The position numbers and the translations under genes are program-made. A model generated the notes under the pieces. The model made no database searches, was not told the DNA's origin, and saw nothing but the letters and a program-made list of their open reading frames with translations. This document shows positions 38,832-47,951 of a stretch of DNA of 64,000 bases, piece after piece (the stretch's first letter is position 1; each line of letters opens with the position of its first letter). The stretch is from Candidatus Opimibacter iunctus (GTDB lineage Bacteria; Bacteroidota; Bacteroidia; Chitinophagales; Saprospiraceae), in contig JADJVH010000002.1 in assembly GCA_016716665.1 (NCBI GenBank), forward strand, positions 310,001 through 374,000, in the 5' to 3' direction.

Positions 38832-41305
38832 ATGCGTCACCTCACACTCAAGTCTATCACTCATCGTTGCATATTTAGTTTATGCTCAGTATTCATAGCG
38901 TTTTTTACGACAGACCTTCAGGCCAATACGATTACGGGCACAGTCAAAGACAGTATTTACCAGCCTGTTGATGTAGCCACAGTGAGCCTCATGCGCCTGC
39001 CCGATTCTGTTTTTGTCAAGGCAGAGTTTACAGACGTCGATGGAAAGTTTGAATTCGTGGAAATCCCCGCAGGTATGTATTACCTCAACGTATCCTTTCT
39101 TGGGTACAAGGATTATGCAACAGATACGTTTACTGTCGTTGACGGAGGCACCATTTCCAATCTTCCTGAAATCATCCTTCGCACCGATGGCCTCGAGCTG
39201 GCCGAAGTCAGTGTAGTAGCCCAACGACCTTTTATAGAGCGAAAGGCAGACCGCATGATCATCAATGTCGAAAACAGTATCCTGGCCGCAGGCTCCAATG
39301 CACTCGAAGTATTGGAGCGCGCTCCCGGCATAGTCGTTAGCCCAGGTGATGCCATCTCTCTACGTGGCAGAGCCGGTGTCATCTTTATGATCGATGGTAA
39401 GGTCACCCCGATGACCGGACAGGAACTCGCCAATTACCTCAAATCCATGCCCGCGAGCAGTATCGACCGCATCGAGATCATCACCAACCCTTCCGCCAAA
39501 TACGACGCAGCCGGCAATGCTGGGATCATCGATATCCGCCTCAAGAAGGACGCCAATATGGGCACCAATGGCACGATCGCATCTAATTACACACAAGGTG
39601 TCTATCCTAAAGCAGGGATTGGTATTTCCTTAAACCGCCGTTCGAAAGACCTCAACATCTTTGGCGGATTAAACTACAACTACCGTGTAGGCTTCAATGA
39701 CCTGGAACTCTATCGGGTATTTTTTGAAGATGGACAGCGCACCGGTGCCTACGATCAGAATAATCATCTCGTCATCCCTTATAACATTTATTCATTTCGC
39801 TTTGGTACGGATTACAGCCTCTCACCTAATACAGTTATCGGCATTTTGGCCAATGGATCAGTCAATAGATTTAAGCCCGGCGGACAAAACAAAAGCAATG
39901 TTGAAGACGGATCACAGCAAGTCGTCTCTTCGTTTGCCACTACCAATGAGAGCAGTGACTTGTGGCCTTCATATTCATTAAATGGAAATTTCAAGCACAC
40001 CTCTCCTAAAGACAAGCAAGAGATCAGTGTTGACCTCGACTATGCGAGATACTGGAACGAGACCAATCAGAATTTTACTACCCGCTACTATGACCTCAAT
40101 GGCGAGAGTACCTGCCATACTATCTTCTGGTCGGTGATCTCAGTGGCAACCTAGACATCAAATCCGCCAAGGCAGACTATGCCTATCCGATCAATGAAAA
40201 AGCCAAACTGGAAGCCGGTGTGAAGACCAGCCTCGTGAGTGCAGACAATGATATCAAGTTCTATGACGAAAGCGATATCAACAATCCGGAATTTGACAGC
40301 ACGATCAGCAATCACTTCCTTTACGACGAACTCATCAATGCAGCCTATGTCAATTTCAATTACAACTGGCCAAAGTTCAGCATCCAGTCCGGACTCCGCG
40401 TAGAACAGACAGTAGCCGATGGTATACAACTGATCAATGGCCAATCCTTTGACCGCAACTACACCAACCTCTTTCCAAGTGTATTTCTCAACTACAATTT
40501 CTCTGACCAGTATGCGATGGGGATCAATATGAGCAGGCGACTGGACAGGCCATCATACCAGCAGTTGAATCCGTTTAAGTTTTTCCTTGACCCCAGCACC
40601 TATCGCGAAGGCAATCCATATCTCAATCCGCAGTTCACCTGGTCATTTGAATGGAACCACACCTTTATGCAGCGCTTTACGGCGTCCTTTGGATATGCAC
40701 ATACCACTGACAATATCACCCAGGTCATCGCTCCTGTAGAAGGAGAAGAGCGTGTGACAGTGCAGACTGACAAGAACCTTGATGTAGCTGATTATTATTC
40801 CTTGTCCGCAGGTATTCCATTCACTGTCGGCAAGTGGTTCAATAGCAACAACTCCATCTCTTGCTACCTCGGCAACTATATCGGCAGCTATGCAGAGACC
40901 GAGCTCAATGATGGTAATGTAGTCCTTGACCTCCGCACGGATAACACATTTATCCTTGGCAATGACTGGTCTGCTGAAGTCAACTTCTCCTACCATACCC
41001 GTGAGCAGTATGCGTTTATGAATCTCGATCCGATGTGGGGACTTGGCGCAGGACTGCAGAAGCAGCTCTTCAAGAAGCGTGGCACACTCAAGGTCTCCTT
41101 TACGGATATCTTCTGGACCAGCCTTCCGTCTGCGTTCATTAAGTATACCAACTATCAAGAGTCCTTTGATGTATATCGCGATACGCGCCTGGCGTCAGTG
41201 TCCTATACACATCGATTTGGTGATTCACAAGTTGCCCCTTCCCGCCGCAGGGCCGGAGGTGCTGAAGAAGAAAAGCAACGCGCAGCAGCAGGAGTGCAAG
41301 GGTAG
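38832..41305 (+). CDS. Outer-membrane beta-barrel receptor with CarboxypepD_reg-like domain, one frameshift
   Basis: About 824 residues when joined. A signal peptide (ending near TDLQANTITG) is followed by a carboxypeptidase-regulatory-like beta-sandwich (residues about 33-110, GTVKDSIYQPVDVATVSL ... YYLNVSFLGYKDY), a plug region (ALEVLERAPGIVVSPGDAISLRGRAGVIFMIDGK) and a C-terminal OMP_b-brl_3-type barrel (NWPKFSIQSGLRVEQT, MGINMSRRLDRPSYQQLNPF). The family resembles TonB-dependent receptors but lacks a confirmed substrate. The first frame ends at 40154. The second carries REYLPYYLLVGDLSGNLDIK. Adding one base near 40103-40106 (GGCGAGAG to GGCGAAGAG) joins them. The extreme C-terminus (RRRAGGAEEEKQRAAAGVQG) does not look like a barrel strand and may reflect another local error. 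Confidence 0.85.
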
Positions 41306-41358
41306 GGCAGAGGCATCGTGGTCACAATCCATAGGATGGCTGTACCTTGCAGCGGCAA

Positions 41359-42273
41359 ATGGATTGGGAATCATCGATCAGGGGCTTTATCGCATATCTC
41401 ACGTTAGAGAAAGGACTGTCACCGCACAGCATCGAAGCGTATGAGCGGGATGTGCGGCGCATAGCAGTGTATATGGTCAATGATCTTGGCATTAAAGTCC
41501 CTACTGCAGTTACTGCCCAGCAGATACAGAAGTTCCTGCATGTACTCAACGAAGTAGAGATCAGTCACCGGTCACAAGCGAGGATGCTCTCAGGTATCCG
41601 ATCCTTCTATCAATACCTCATCCTCGAAGACATGATGGCCGCAGATCCTACCGAGCTGGTCGAAGGTCCGAAGACAGGCCAATACCTTCCTGAAGTGCTG
41701 AGCTATGAAGAGATCCGCAGTATGATCGACAGCATCGACAGGAGTCATCCGCAAGGCACACGAAATGTAGCCATCATCGAGACGCTTTATGCATGCGGCC
41801 TTCGTGTATCCGAATTGACCGGACTCCTCATCAGCAATATCTATCCAGACCTTCAGTTTCTCCGCGTCATCGGCAAGAACAACAAAGAGCGTCTTGTCCC
41901 CATCGGTGATGAAGCCCTGCACCAGATCAAGCTCTACCTTGAAGGCGACCGCAATCGCATGATGAATATCGATCCATCCGCCAAGGACATCCTCTTTCTC
42001 AATCGCCGTGGTAAGAAGTTATCGCGTGTCATGATCTTCAATATCATCAAGGACACTGCCGCCAATGCAGGCGTCACGAAAGTGATCTCACCTCACAGTC
42101 TCCGCCATTCCTTCGCCACCCACCTCGTTGAAGGCGGCGCCGACCTGCGCGCTGTGCAGGAGATGCTTGGGCATGCGTCGATCACCACCACTGAGATATA
42201 CACGCATCTCAATGCGGATTATCTGAGAGAGACCGTTAATTCATTTCACCCGCTCAATCGTGGGTTTGAATGA
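41359..42273 (+). CDS. xerD: Tyrosine recombinase XerC/XerD family
   Basis: 304 residues from ATG 41359 (MDWESSIRGFIAYL); a TTG at 41347 is the alternative. The N-terminal SAM-like core-binding domain spans residues about 5-90. The catalytic residues are all present: Arg in CGLRVSEL, Lys in GKNNKERLVP, HSLRH, LGHAS, and Tyr in TTTEIYTHLN. The ISPHSLRHSFATHLVEGGADLRAVQEMLGHAS block is that of chromosome dimer-resolution recombinases rather than of phage integrases. No integrated element borders it, supporting a housekeeping role; XerC versus XerD cannot be settled here. Confidence 0.9.
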   Translation: MDWESSIRGFIAYLTLEKGLSPHSIEAYERDVRRIAVYMVNDLGIKVPTAVTAQQIQKFLHVLNEVEISHRSQARMLSGIRSFYQYLILEDMMAADPTELVEGPKTGQYLPEVLSYEEIRSMIDSIDRSHPQGTRNVAIIETLYACGLRVSELTGLLISNIYPDLQFLRVIGKNNKERLVPIGDEALHQIKLYLEGDRNRMMNIDPSAKDILFLNRRGKKLSRVMIFNIIKDTAANAGVTKVISPHSLRHSFATHLVEGGADLRAVQEMLGHASITTTEIYTHLNADYLRETVNSFHPLNRGFE

Positions 42274-42404
42274 TCTATCAGCCGCCAGATATCAGCTACC
42301 AGCTACCAGAGATTAATTTGCCCTGATGGGCATTAATGATGACATTATTATTGAGATGCTGACTTATGAAATGTTCGCAGTTTCCGTCGTGCTGGAAAAT
42401 CAAT

Positions 42405-42615
42405 GCCCCGTAGGGGCTACAGGTCGGTAGCAGTGAGCAAGCAGAATCTGTTCGTGCCCTGTAGGGGCACCACCTGACTGCTTCATTATCAATGTCCAGG
42501 TTATTTGCAATCATCCATGCAATCGACACAGTCCTGCGACATTCGTGTTGTGCCCCTACGGGGCACGAAATAAATTTTCTTGCACACAGCTACCGACCTG
42601 TAGCCCCTACGGGGC
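42405..42615. mobile_element. MITE-like 211-bp element, copy 3
   Basis: Outer inverted ends GCCCCGTAGGGGCTACAGGT...ACCTGTAGCCCCTACGGGGC, and an inner inverted pair TTCGTGCCCTGTAGGGGCAC / GTGCCCCTACGGGGCACGAA. The whole element can fold into a long stem with a nested stem. Confidence 0.75.
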
Positions 42616-42720
42616 AAGATAATATCAATGCATTCCAATGGGATATTCGTTAATTCTGCAACTGCCCCGTAGGGACAGTGTACTATCTATGTCCCATGAC
42701 TGTGTTCCTGCTAATAGCCC

Positions 42721-42728
42721 TATATTTG
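42721..42728 (+). promoter_or_regulatory. Possible -7 element TATATTTG
   Basis: Exact TAnnTTTG match only 4 bp before the ATG at 42733. If used, the mRNA would be nearly leaderless. No convincing TTTG lies upstream, so it may be coincidental. Confidence 0.3.
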
Positions 42729-42732
42729 CGGG

Positions 42733-44322
42733 ATGTTTTTCCAAAAACACCCGTTTTCCTTCTTCCTGGCCTTGCCGGCGCTCCTCCTGGTGGCCTGCGC
42801 CTCCCCAAAGGCGCCTACCGGCGGCGAAAAGGATGTGGCTCCTCCCGCTATCATCGCGGAGGAATCAACGCCTAATCTCCAAACCAATTTTAAGGAAGAT
42901 AAGATCACCATCACCTTTGATGAATGGTTTGCAATCAAGGATGCGGCATCACAGGTGGTGATCTCACCGCTGATGCCTGAGCAACCGGACATCAAGCAAA
43001 AAGGTAAATCAATCATCATCTCCTTGCCGGATAGCCTCAAGGAAGAGACCACATACACGATCAATTTTGGTAACGCGATCGCGGATCTCAACGAAGGCAA
43101 TGTGTTGGAAAATTATGCATTCGTTTTTTCGACTGGAGCGGTGCTCGATTCCAATAAGATGAATGGCAAGGTGATCAATGCACTCACACTTGCTCCTGCT
43201 GAAGGAATATGGGTGATGTTGTATCCGGTGGGTGAAGACAGCGCTGTATACAAACGCAAGCCGGAGTATGTCGCCAAGACAAATAAGGAAGGCCAATGGA
43301 CGCTCTCCAATATCCGCGCTGATTCATTCCAGATAGTGGCCCTCAAGGATGACAATCTCAACTTCCTCTATGACCAGGAGACCGAACTGATCGGTTGGAT
43401 AGATTACAACATCTATATCCTGCAGCCTGTTTCTATCCTGCCACAGATCCAGGTGTTTCCAAAAGAGAAGAGAACTACCATTCGCGAAGTCATACACAAT
43501 GTACCTGGCTGGATGAAAATGATCGTTGATGCGCCTCAACCCAAGCCAATGCCAGTGCTCAACCCACCGCTGGACAGTGCTGTGACCACATGGGATGGAG
43601 ATACCTTGCATATCTGGTATGATCCCTCAAAGAACTATGCAGGTAGTGCCATACTGGATACAGATACAACCAGGATACGTGTGGCCCCGGGAGCTTCAAT
43701 GGCCTCTGCACCAATCAAGATATCAGCATTGAGTGGCCGATTGCATCCGCAGGGAGAAGCCCGCTTTTCAACAGGCGTGCCTTTCACCTCACTAGATACA
43801 TCACTGATCATCCTGGCCAATGACTCTACGGGCAAAATCCACTTTGTGATCAAGGCCGATAGCATCAACAAGAGAGTGTTTACGATGACAGCAGCCTGGA
43901 AGCCTGTTGCCCGTCACACCTTGACTTTTCTACCCGGCGCTGTGCATGATGTATGGGGCAGGGTCAATGATACCATCAAGCTATCGATCGTAGCCTTGCC
44001 AGCAGATCAGTTTGGCGACCTCACGCTCAATGTGGATGGCCTCGACTCTACCAAAAACTATGTATTGCTCATCAAATCCGGAGAGCAGATCATCCGCCGG
44101 TTTGATATCACACAACTGAGCATAGCCCAGCTGAGGAATCCCGGGCTATTGCCTGGAAAATACACCATAGAGATCATCGATGACCTCAATGGCAATGGAG
44201 TCTGGGATACCGGTGACTACCATGCCCGTAGGCAACCGGAAAGAAAGATGATCTTTACCCCCGATAACCTCCGGGCGGCGTGGGAAGTAGAAGCAAAAAT
44301 GACATGGCTCAGGGGAGGGTAA
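42733..44322 (+). CDS. Ig-like domain lipoprotein
   Basis: 529 residues. A lipoprotein signal peptide ends in LLLVACASPK (lipidation Cys about residue 22), followed by PTGGEKDVAPP. Residues about 37-135 form a Big_5-type Ig-like domain (TFDEWFAIKDAASQVVISPLM ... TTYTINFGNAIADLNEGN). A carboxypeptidase-regulatory-like segment (MNGKVINALTLAPAEGIWVMLYP) follows, then further beta domains, and a C-terminal LPGKYTIEIIDDLNGNGVWDTGDY motif. Such proteins are common outer-membrane lipoproteins in Bacteroidota with no firm function. It lies 95 bp upstream of lptB on the same strand. Confidence 0.82.
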   Translation: MFFQKHPFSFFLALPALLLVACASPKAPTGGEKDVAPPAIIAEESTPNLQTNFKEDKITITFDEWFAIKDAASQVVISPLMPEQPDIKQKGKSIIISLPDSLKEETTYTINFGNAIADLNEGNVLENYAFVFSTGAVLDSNKMNGKVINALTLAPAEGIWVMLYPVGEDSAVYKRKPEYVAKTNKEGQWTLSNIRADSFQIVALKDDNLNFLYDQETELIGWIDYNIYILQPVSILPQIQVFPKEKRTTIREVIHNVPGWMKMIVDAPQPKPMPVLNPPLDSAVTTWDGDTLHIWYDPSKNYAGSAILDTDTTRIRVAPGASMASAPIKISALSGRLHPQGEARFSTGVPFTSLDTSLIILANDSTGKIHFVIKADSINKRVFTMTAAWKPVARHTLTFLPGAVHDVWGRVNDTIKLSIVALPADQFGDLTLNVDGLDSTKNYVLLIKSGEQIIRRFDITQLSIAQLRNPGLLPGKYTIEIIDDLNGNGVWDTGDYHARRQPERKMIFTPDNLRAAWEVEAKMTWLRGG

Positions 44323-44417
44323 GGCGGATGCAACAAAACGGTATACCAATCAGTTGTACAGATGCAAAAAGGGAGGCGTATTTTGTGCCCTCTGCACGAA
44401 TCAACAAAGCGTAAGAC

Positions 44418-45152
44418 ATGAGATTGTGGACAGATAGCCTCGTAAAATTCTATGGCCGCCGCCAGGTGGTGGACCATGTCTCTATCGAGGTGTCGCAAGG
44501 CGAAATTGTCGGTCTCCTGGGCCCAAATGGCGCAGGAAAGACCACGACTTTTTATATCACTGTTGGGTTTATCAAGCCTACAGAAGGCCATGTATATCTT
44601 GACGATACGGAGATCACAGATCTCCCGATGTACAAGAGAGCCCGCCTCGGTGTAGGTTATCTGCCCCAGGAAGCATCTGTATTCCGCAAGCTTACAGTAG
44701 CCAACAATATTAAGGCCGTACTTGAGCTGACCAGCCTGACCAAAACGCAGCAACAAGAAAAACTCGAATCCCTGATCGGTGAGTTTGGTCTCGAGACAGT
44801 TAGGAACAATGTGGGAGACAGCCTTTCAGGAGGCGAACGCCGCAGATGCGAGATCGCCCGTGCCCTCGCCACAGATCCCAAATTTATCCTCTTGGATGAA
44901 CCCTTTGCAGGTATTGACCCCATCGCGGTAGAAGATATCCAGCATATTGTGGCTGCACTAAAGACCAAAAACATCGGTATCCTCATCACTGACCACAATG
45001 TGCGCGAGACCTTGTCCATCACGGACAGGGCTTACCTGATGTTTGAAGGCAAGATCCTCAAGACCGGGACCGCCGAGGAGCTCGCTGCTGATGAGATGGT
45101 CCGTAAGGTATACCTGGGCCAGCATTTCGAATTGAAACGTAAACTCAGCTGA
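44418..45152 (+). CDS. lptB: LPS export ABC transporter ATP-binding protein
   Basis: 244 residues. Walker A GPNGAGKTT (residues about 36-44), Q-loop near YLPQEASVF, signature LSGGERRRCEIARAL, Walker B FILLDEPFAGIDP, H-loop ITDHNVRETL. The GPNGAGKTTTFYITVGFIKPTEG start and the YLPQEASVFRKLTV block are diagnostic of LptB rather than other ABC ATPases. It powers extraction of lipopolysaccharide from the inner membrane through LptFG. Its stop overlaps the next gene's start (TGATG), so the two small lipoproteins downstream are probably in its operon. Confidence 0.95.
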   Translation: MRLWTDSLVKFYGRRQVVDHVSIEVSQGEIVGLLGPNGAGKTTTFYITVGFIKPTEGHVYLDDTEITDLPMYKRARLGVGYLPQEASVFRKLTVANNIKAVLELTSLTKTQQQEKLESLIGEFGLETVRNNVGDSLSGGERRRCEIARALATDPKFILLDEPFAGIDPIAVEDIQHIVAALKTKNIGILITDHNVRETLSITDRAYLMFEGKILKTGTAEELAADEMVRKVYLGQHFELKRKLS

Positions 45153-45391
45153 TGAAGCGCTGCTTGTTTTTTGGCTGTGCATTACTTCTCCTGGTCTCCT
45201 GTACCAAGCGTCCGGTCTCTCCATCCAAGGCCAGCCGACGCGCGATCGATACCATCTATCAGAAGCAAATCATCCTCATCCAGCCGCACATTGATTCTAT
45301 GTGTGCCCATATCGAAGACAGCATCTTCAGGGTGGCCTCTGATTCGATATTGAAAGAACGCACACAGGAAATGATTGACCTCGTCGAATGA
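45152..45391 (+). CDS. Small lipoprotein of unknown function
   Basis: 79 residues. Signal peptide MKRCLFFGCALLLLVSCTKR with the lipidation Cys at residue 17. The rest is helical and charged (TIYQKQIILIQPHIDSMCAHIEDSIF). It overlaps the lptB stop by one base and the next gene by 4 bp. No family is recognised. The coupling to lptB hints at an envelope role, which is inference. Confidence 0.72.
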   Translation: MKRCLFFGCALLLLVSCTKRPVSPSKASRRAIDTIYQKQIILIQPHIDSMCAHIEDSIFRVASDSILKERTQEMIDLVE

Positions 45392-45711
45392 GAAGATGTC
45401 TCTTACATATTATCCTCATCGGATCATACATGATCATCTCTTCCTGTGCCAAAGAAGTCACCCAGGAGGAGTTGATCAAAGAAGCTGTGCAGCTCAAACT
45501 CACCCAGTGGAAAGAATCTCAACTCAAGGAATGCAGAGACCTGGCCTATCTCAAGGCAAGTGAATATGTCGATTCAATCATGCTCGTCACTTCCCTCGAC
45601 AACAAGCTCGATACCATCCCCAAGCCAGCCAAGCCTATCAAGCCCGGGAAGCCCGCCTTCAAGGAGAAGCCGGATAGTGTGGTGGTGGATCCGATTTATA
45701 AGAAGGGATAA
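45388..45711 (+). CDS. Small lipoprotein of unknown function with Pro/Lys-rich tail
   Basis: 107 residues. Signal peptide with the Cys in MIISSCAKE (about residue 20), then a charged helix (TQEELIKEAVQLKLTQWKESQLKECRDLAYLKASEYVDSI) and a tail KPAKPIKPGKPAFKEKP. It starts with an ATGA overlap on the preceding small lipoprotein, so the two are translationally coupled. Both share an N-terminal lipoprotein signal followed by a helical body, which suggests a pair of related partners. Confidence 0.72.
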   Translation: MRRCLLHIILIGSYMIISSCAKEVTQEELIKEAVQLKLTQWKESQLKECRDLAYLKASEYVDSIMLVTSLDNKLDTIPKPAKPIKPGKPAFKEKPDSVVVDPIYKKG

Positions 45712-45757
45712 GCTTTCAGCTATCAGCCACCAGCTACCAGCTACCAGAGGTGCACTT

Positions 45758-45967
45758 GCCCCGTAGGGGCTAAAGGTAGGTAGCCGTGAGGAAGCAGAAT
45801 CTGTTCGTGCCCTGTAGGGGCACCACATGACTGCTTCATCATCAATGTCCAGGTTAATACCAATCGTCCTCGCGAAAGACACAGATCTGCTACAATCGTG
45901 TTGTGCCCCTACGGGGCACGAAAGCTCCTACTGTATCTATGCTACCGACCTGTAGCCCCTACGGGGC
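45758..45967. mobile_element. MITE-like 210-bp element, copy 4
   Basis: Closest to copy 3: shared TTCGTGCCCTGTAGGGGCAC, CATCAATGTCCAGGTTA and GTGTTGTGCCCCTACGGGGC segments. Outer ends GCCCCGTAGGGGC and GCCCCTACGGGGC. Confidence 0.75.
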
Positions 45968-45994
45968 ATTGAAGAACCTTGCGTCAACATTAAT

Positions 45995-46151
45995 TAATTC
46001 CATACGGCACGAAAGCTTCTACTTTAACTATGCTACCGACCTGTAGCCCCTACGGGGCATTGAAAAACATTGTGTCAACATTAAATACTTCCCTACGGGG
46101 CACAAATGCTCCTGCTGTATCTGTGCTACCGACCGGTAGCCCCGATGGGGC
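45995..46151. repeat. Two solitary right ends of the MITE-like element
   Basis: TGCTACCGACCTGTAGCCCC...GGGGC ends at 46058, and GTGCTACCGACCGGTAGCCCC...GGGGC ends at 46151. Left halves are missing. Confidence 0.65.
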
Positions 46152-46231
46152 TGTATCAATGTATAAAACTCACACCCTCACTCGCACTGCCCTATGCTCT
46201 ATGCCCTCTGCCCTCTGCCCTATGCTTTTTG

Positions 46232-46903
46232 CTACTGCACAGCAATGTAGAAATCATTAAACCGCTTATTCATCTTCCCCACCCGCCATGACGGAAATTT
46301 CTTATCAGATATTTTCAGGAAGAGGATATTGATCCCGCCTCTCATAAAATCATTTGGGAAGGGTTTAGGCACTTTTTTCATATTCCGGTTGTACACCACC
46401 AGGGCATCGAGGGCATCTTCCTCGGTGCGCTCAAAGAAGACGTAAAACAATGGTCCTTCACTGAGGTCAGCTACTGCGATACTTTCCCCTTCGAGATTGT
46501 AATAATGCGCAGTGTTGAGGTCATGGGCATCGTAGTCGAAAATATAAGCCACCTTTGAAAAACTATACCTTGTTTTGAACGCTTCGATATAATCTGCAAA
46601 CAAGGTGTCACGTTCTTCAATGGTCTGTTGAAGTTCTTTATCGATGCGTGCTTTATTTTTGGGATCTGTGGCGCGTGAAGCCATAGCATGGAGTGTATCG
46701 ACCTTGGACTTGTAGGTAGGGAACCGGATGATGAGATATCCTTCCTTGAGTTCCTTGATGGCATTGGCCGGATCGACCATGGCCTGACCAGATAGCAGGA
46801 CGGGGTGCAAGGCAGACAAGGTGCAGATGGCGATGAGCATTATCGTCTTGTATCCCTGCAGCCTTGTTATCAAAGGGTTAACATAGCATCTGATGTCCTT
46901 CAT
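46232..46903 (-). CDS. Hypothetical exported protein
   Basis: About 223 residues from ATG 46903 (MKDIRCYVNPLITRLQG); an in-frame ATG at 46936 is less likely because it would sit on the moxR leader. A hydrophobic signal-type segment (TIMLIAICTLSALHPVLLSGQA) precedes a soluble domain with YLIIRFPTYKSKVDTLHAMA, a charged helix, and a C-terminal GGINILFLKISDKKFPSWRVGKMNKRFNDFYIAVQ. No family is recognised. It is divergent from moxR with 40 bp between starts, so a shared regulatory region is likely. Confidence 0.7.
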   Translation of the reverse strand: MKDIRCYVNPLITRLQGYKTIMLIAICTLSALHPVLLSGQAMVDPANAIKELKEGYLIIRFPTYKSKVDTLHAMASRATDPKNKARIDKELQQTIEERDTLFADYIEAFKTRYSFSKVAYIFDYDAHDLNTAHYYNLEGESIAVADLSEGPLFYVFFERTEEDALDALVVYNRNMKKVPKPFPNDFMRGGINILFLKISDKKFPSWRVGKMNKRFNDFYIAVQ

Positions 46904-46943
46904 AGAGTTTATTTTCGCAACGCGATAAAAATACAACCACCTT

Positions 46944-47942
46944 ATGCAAACGAGTGTAGATATTGAAGCCCTTAGTCAGGAGATATACAATGAGAGTGCC
47001 TTTGTAGACAGGATCATGGAGGCCAGCAGCCGGGTGATTGTGGGCCAAAACTATATGATGAGCAGGCTCTTGCTCGGACTTCTCGCTGATGGCCATGTCC
47101 TGCTGGAAGGTTTGCCCGGATTGGCTAAAACCCTTGCCATCAAGACGTTAGCCTCCTGCGTGGATGGCAGTTTTAGTCGTATCCAGTTTACTCCGGACCT
47201 TCTTCCCGCTGATATCATCGGGACGATGATTTACAATCCAGCCTCCAGCCAGTTTACCGTACGCCAAGGCCCAGTCTTTGCTCAGTTTATCCTCGCTGAT
47301 GAGATCAACAGGGCTCCTGCCAAGGTGCAGAGTGCCCTCCTCGAAGCCATGCAGGAACGCCAGGTGACCATCGGGGGTGAGACATTCAAGCTCAAAGAGC
47401 CATTTCTTGTCCTTGCCACCCAAAATCCGATCGAACAGGAAGGCACCTACAATCTGCCTGAAGCCCAGGTAGACCGTTTCATGTTTAAGGTTAAAATTGG
47501 TTATCCGGACCGCAACGAGGAGCGCATGATCATGCAGCGCAGCCTGACCGGCGAGACCAGCCTGAAACTCCAGCCGGTAGTGCACCCCGATGACATCCTC
47601 AAGGCCAGAAAGGTCGTCCGCCGTGTATACCTCGATGAGAAAATCGAAAATTACATCCTTGATATCGTTTTCGCTACCCGACAGCCTGAAGCATCAGGAC
47701 TGCCTAAGTTGAAACCGCTCATTTCCTATGGAGCATCTCCAAGGGCCAGCATCAACCTGATGATCGCCTCTAAGGCTATGGCCTTTATGAAGCGCAGAGC
47801 TTATGTCATCCCTGAAGATGTGCGCCAGGTTTGTCCTGACGTGCTGAGACATCGTATCGGACTCAGCTATGAGGCGGAAGCAGAGAATATCAGCCAGGAG
47901 GATATCATCAAAACCATCCTCAATAGTATTCAAGTACCTTAG
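46944..47942 (+). CDS. MoxR family AAA+ ATPase
   Basis: 332 residues. Walker A EGLPGLAKT (about residues 53-61), Walker B FILADEINRAPAKVQSALLEAM, sensor LVLATQNPIEQEGTYNLPEAQVDRF, and a C-terminal lid with VPEDVRQ-type VIPEDVRQVCPDVLRHRIGLSYEA. MoxR proteins act as chaperones that insert cofactors or metals or assemble complexes, usually encoded with DUF58 and VWA proteins. It heads the Bat locus, followed by a hypothetical protein, DUF58, an envelope protein and batA, all on the same strand. Confidence 0.93.
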   Translation: MQTSVDIEALSQEIYNESAFVDRIMEASSRVIVGQNYMMSRLLLGLLADGHVLLEGLPGLAKTLAIKTLASCVDGSFSRIQFTPDLLPADIIGTMIYNPASSQFTVRQGPVFAQFILADEINRAPAKVQSALLEAMQERQVTIGGETFKLKEPFLVLATQNPIEQEGTYNLPEAQVDRFMFKVKIGYPDRNEERMIMQRSLTGETSLKLQPVVHPDDILKARKVVRRVYLDEKIENYILDIVFATRQPEASGLPKLKPLISYGASPRASINLMIASKAMAFMKRRAYVIPEDVRQVCPDVLRHRIGLSYEAEAENISQEDIIKTILNSIQVP

Positions 47943-47951
47943 GGCGCGTTT

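Larger units (their letters stand above)
42274..42732. other. Gene-free region with heptamers and a MITE-like element
   Basis: 459 bp. 42275-42302 is an AGCTACC-type heptamer run directly after xerD. 42405-42615 is a MITE-like copy. A solitary GCCCCGTAGGGAC end lies at 42664. Confidence 0.7.
45712..46231. other. Gene-free repeat region
   Basis: 520 bp. Heptamers of AGCTACC type at 45714-45746, MITE-like copy 4, two solitary right ends of the same element (ending at 46058 and 46151), and CCCTATG/CCCTCTG heptamers at 46178-46225. Confidence 0.75.

Noticed and set aside
40080..40160. Programmed frameshift in the outer-membrane protein gene
   Set aside because: No slippery heptamer followed by a pseudoknot or Shine-Dalgarno-like element is visible, and similar breaks occur in many unrelated genes.
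41359..42273. Phage or integrative-element integrase
   Set aside because: Sequence matches the XerC/XerD housekeeping type and no attachment-site repeats or phage genes flank it; the nearby repeats are members of dispersed families.
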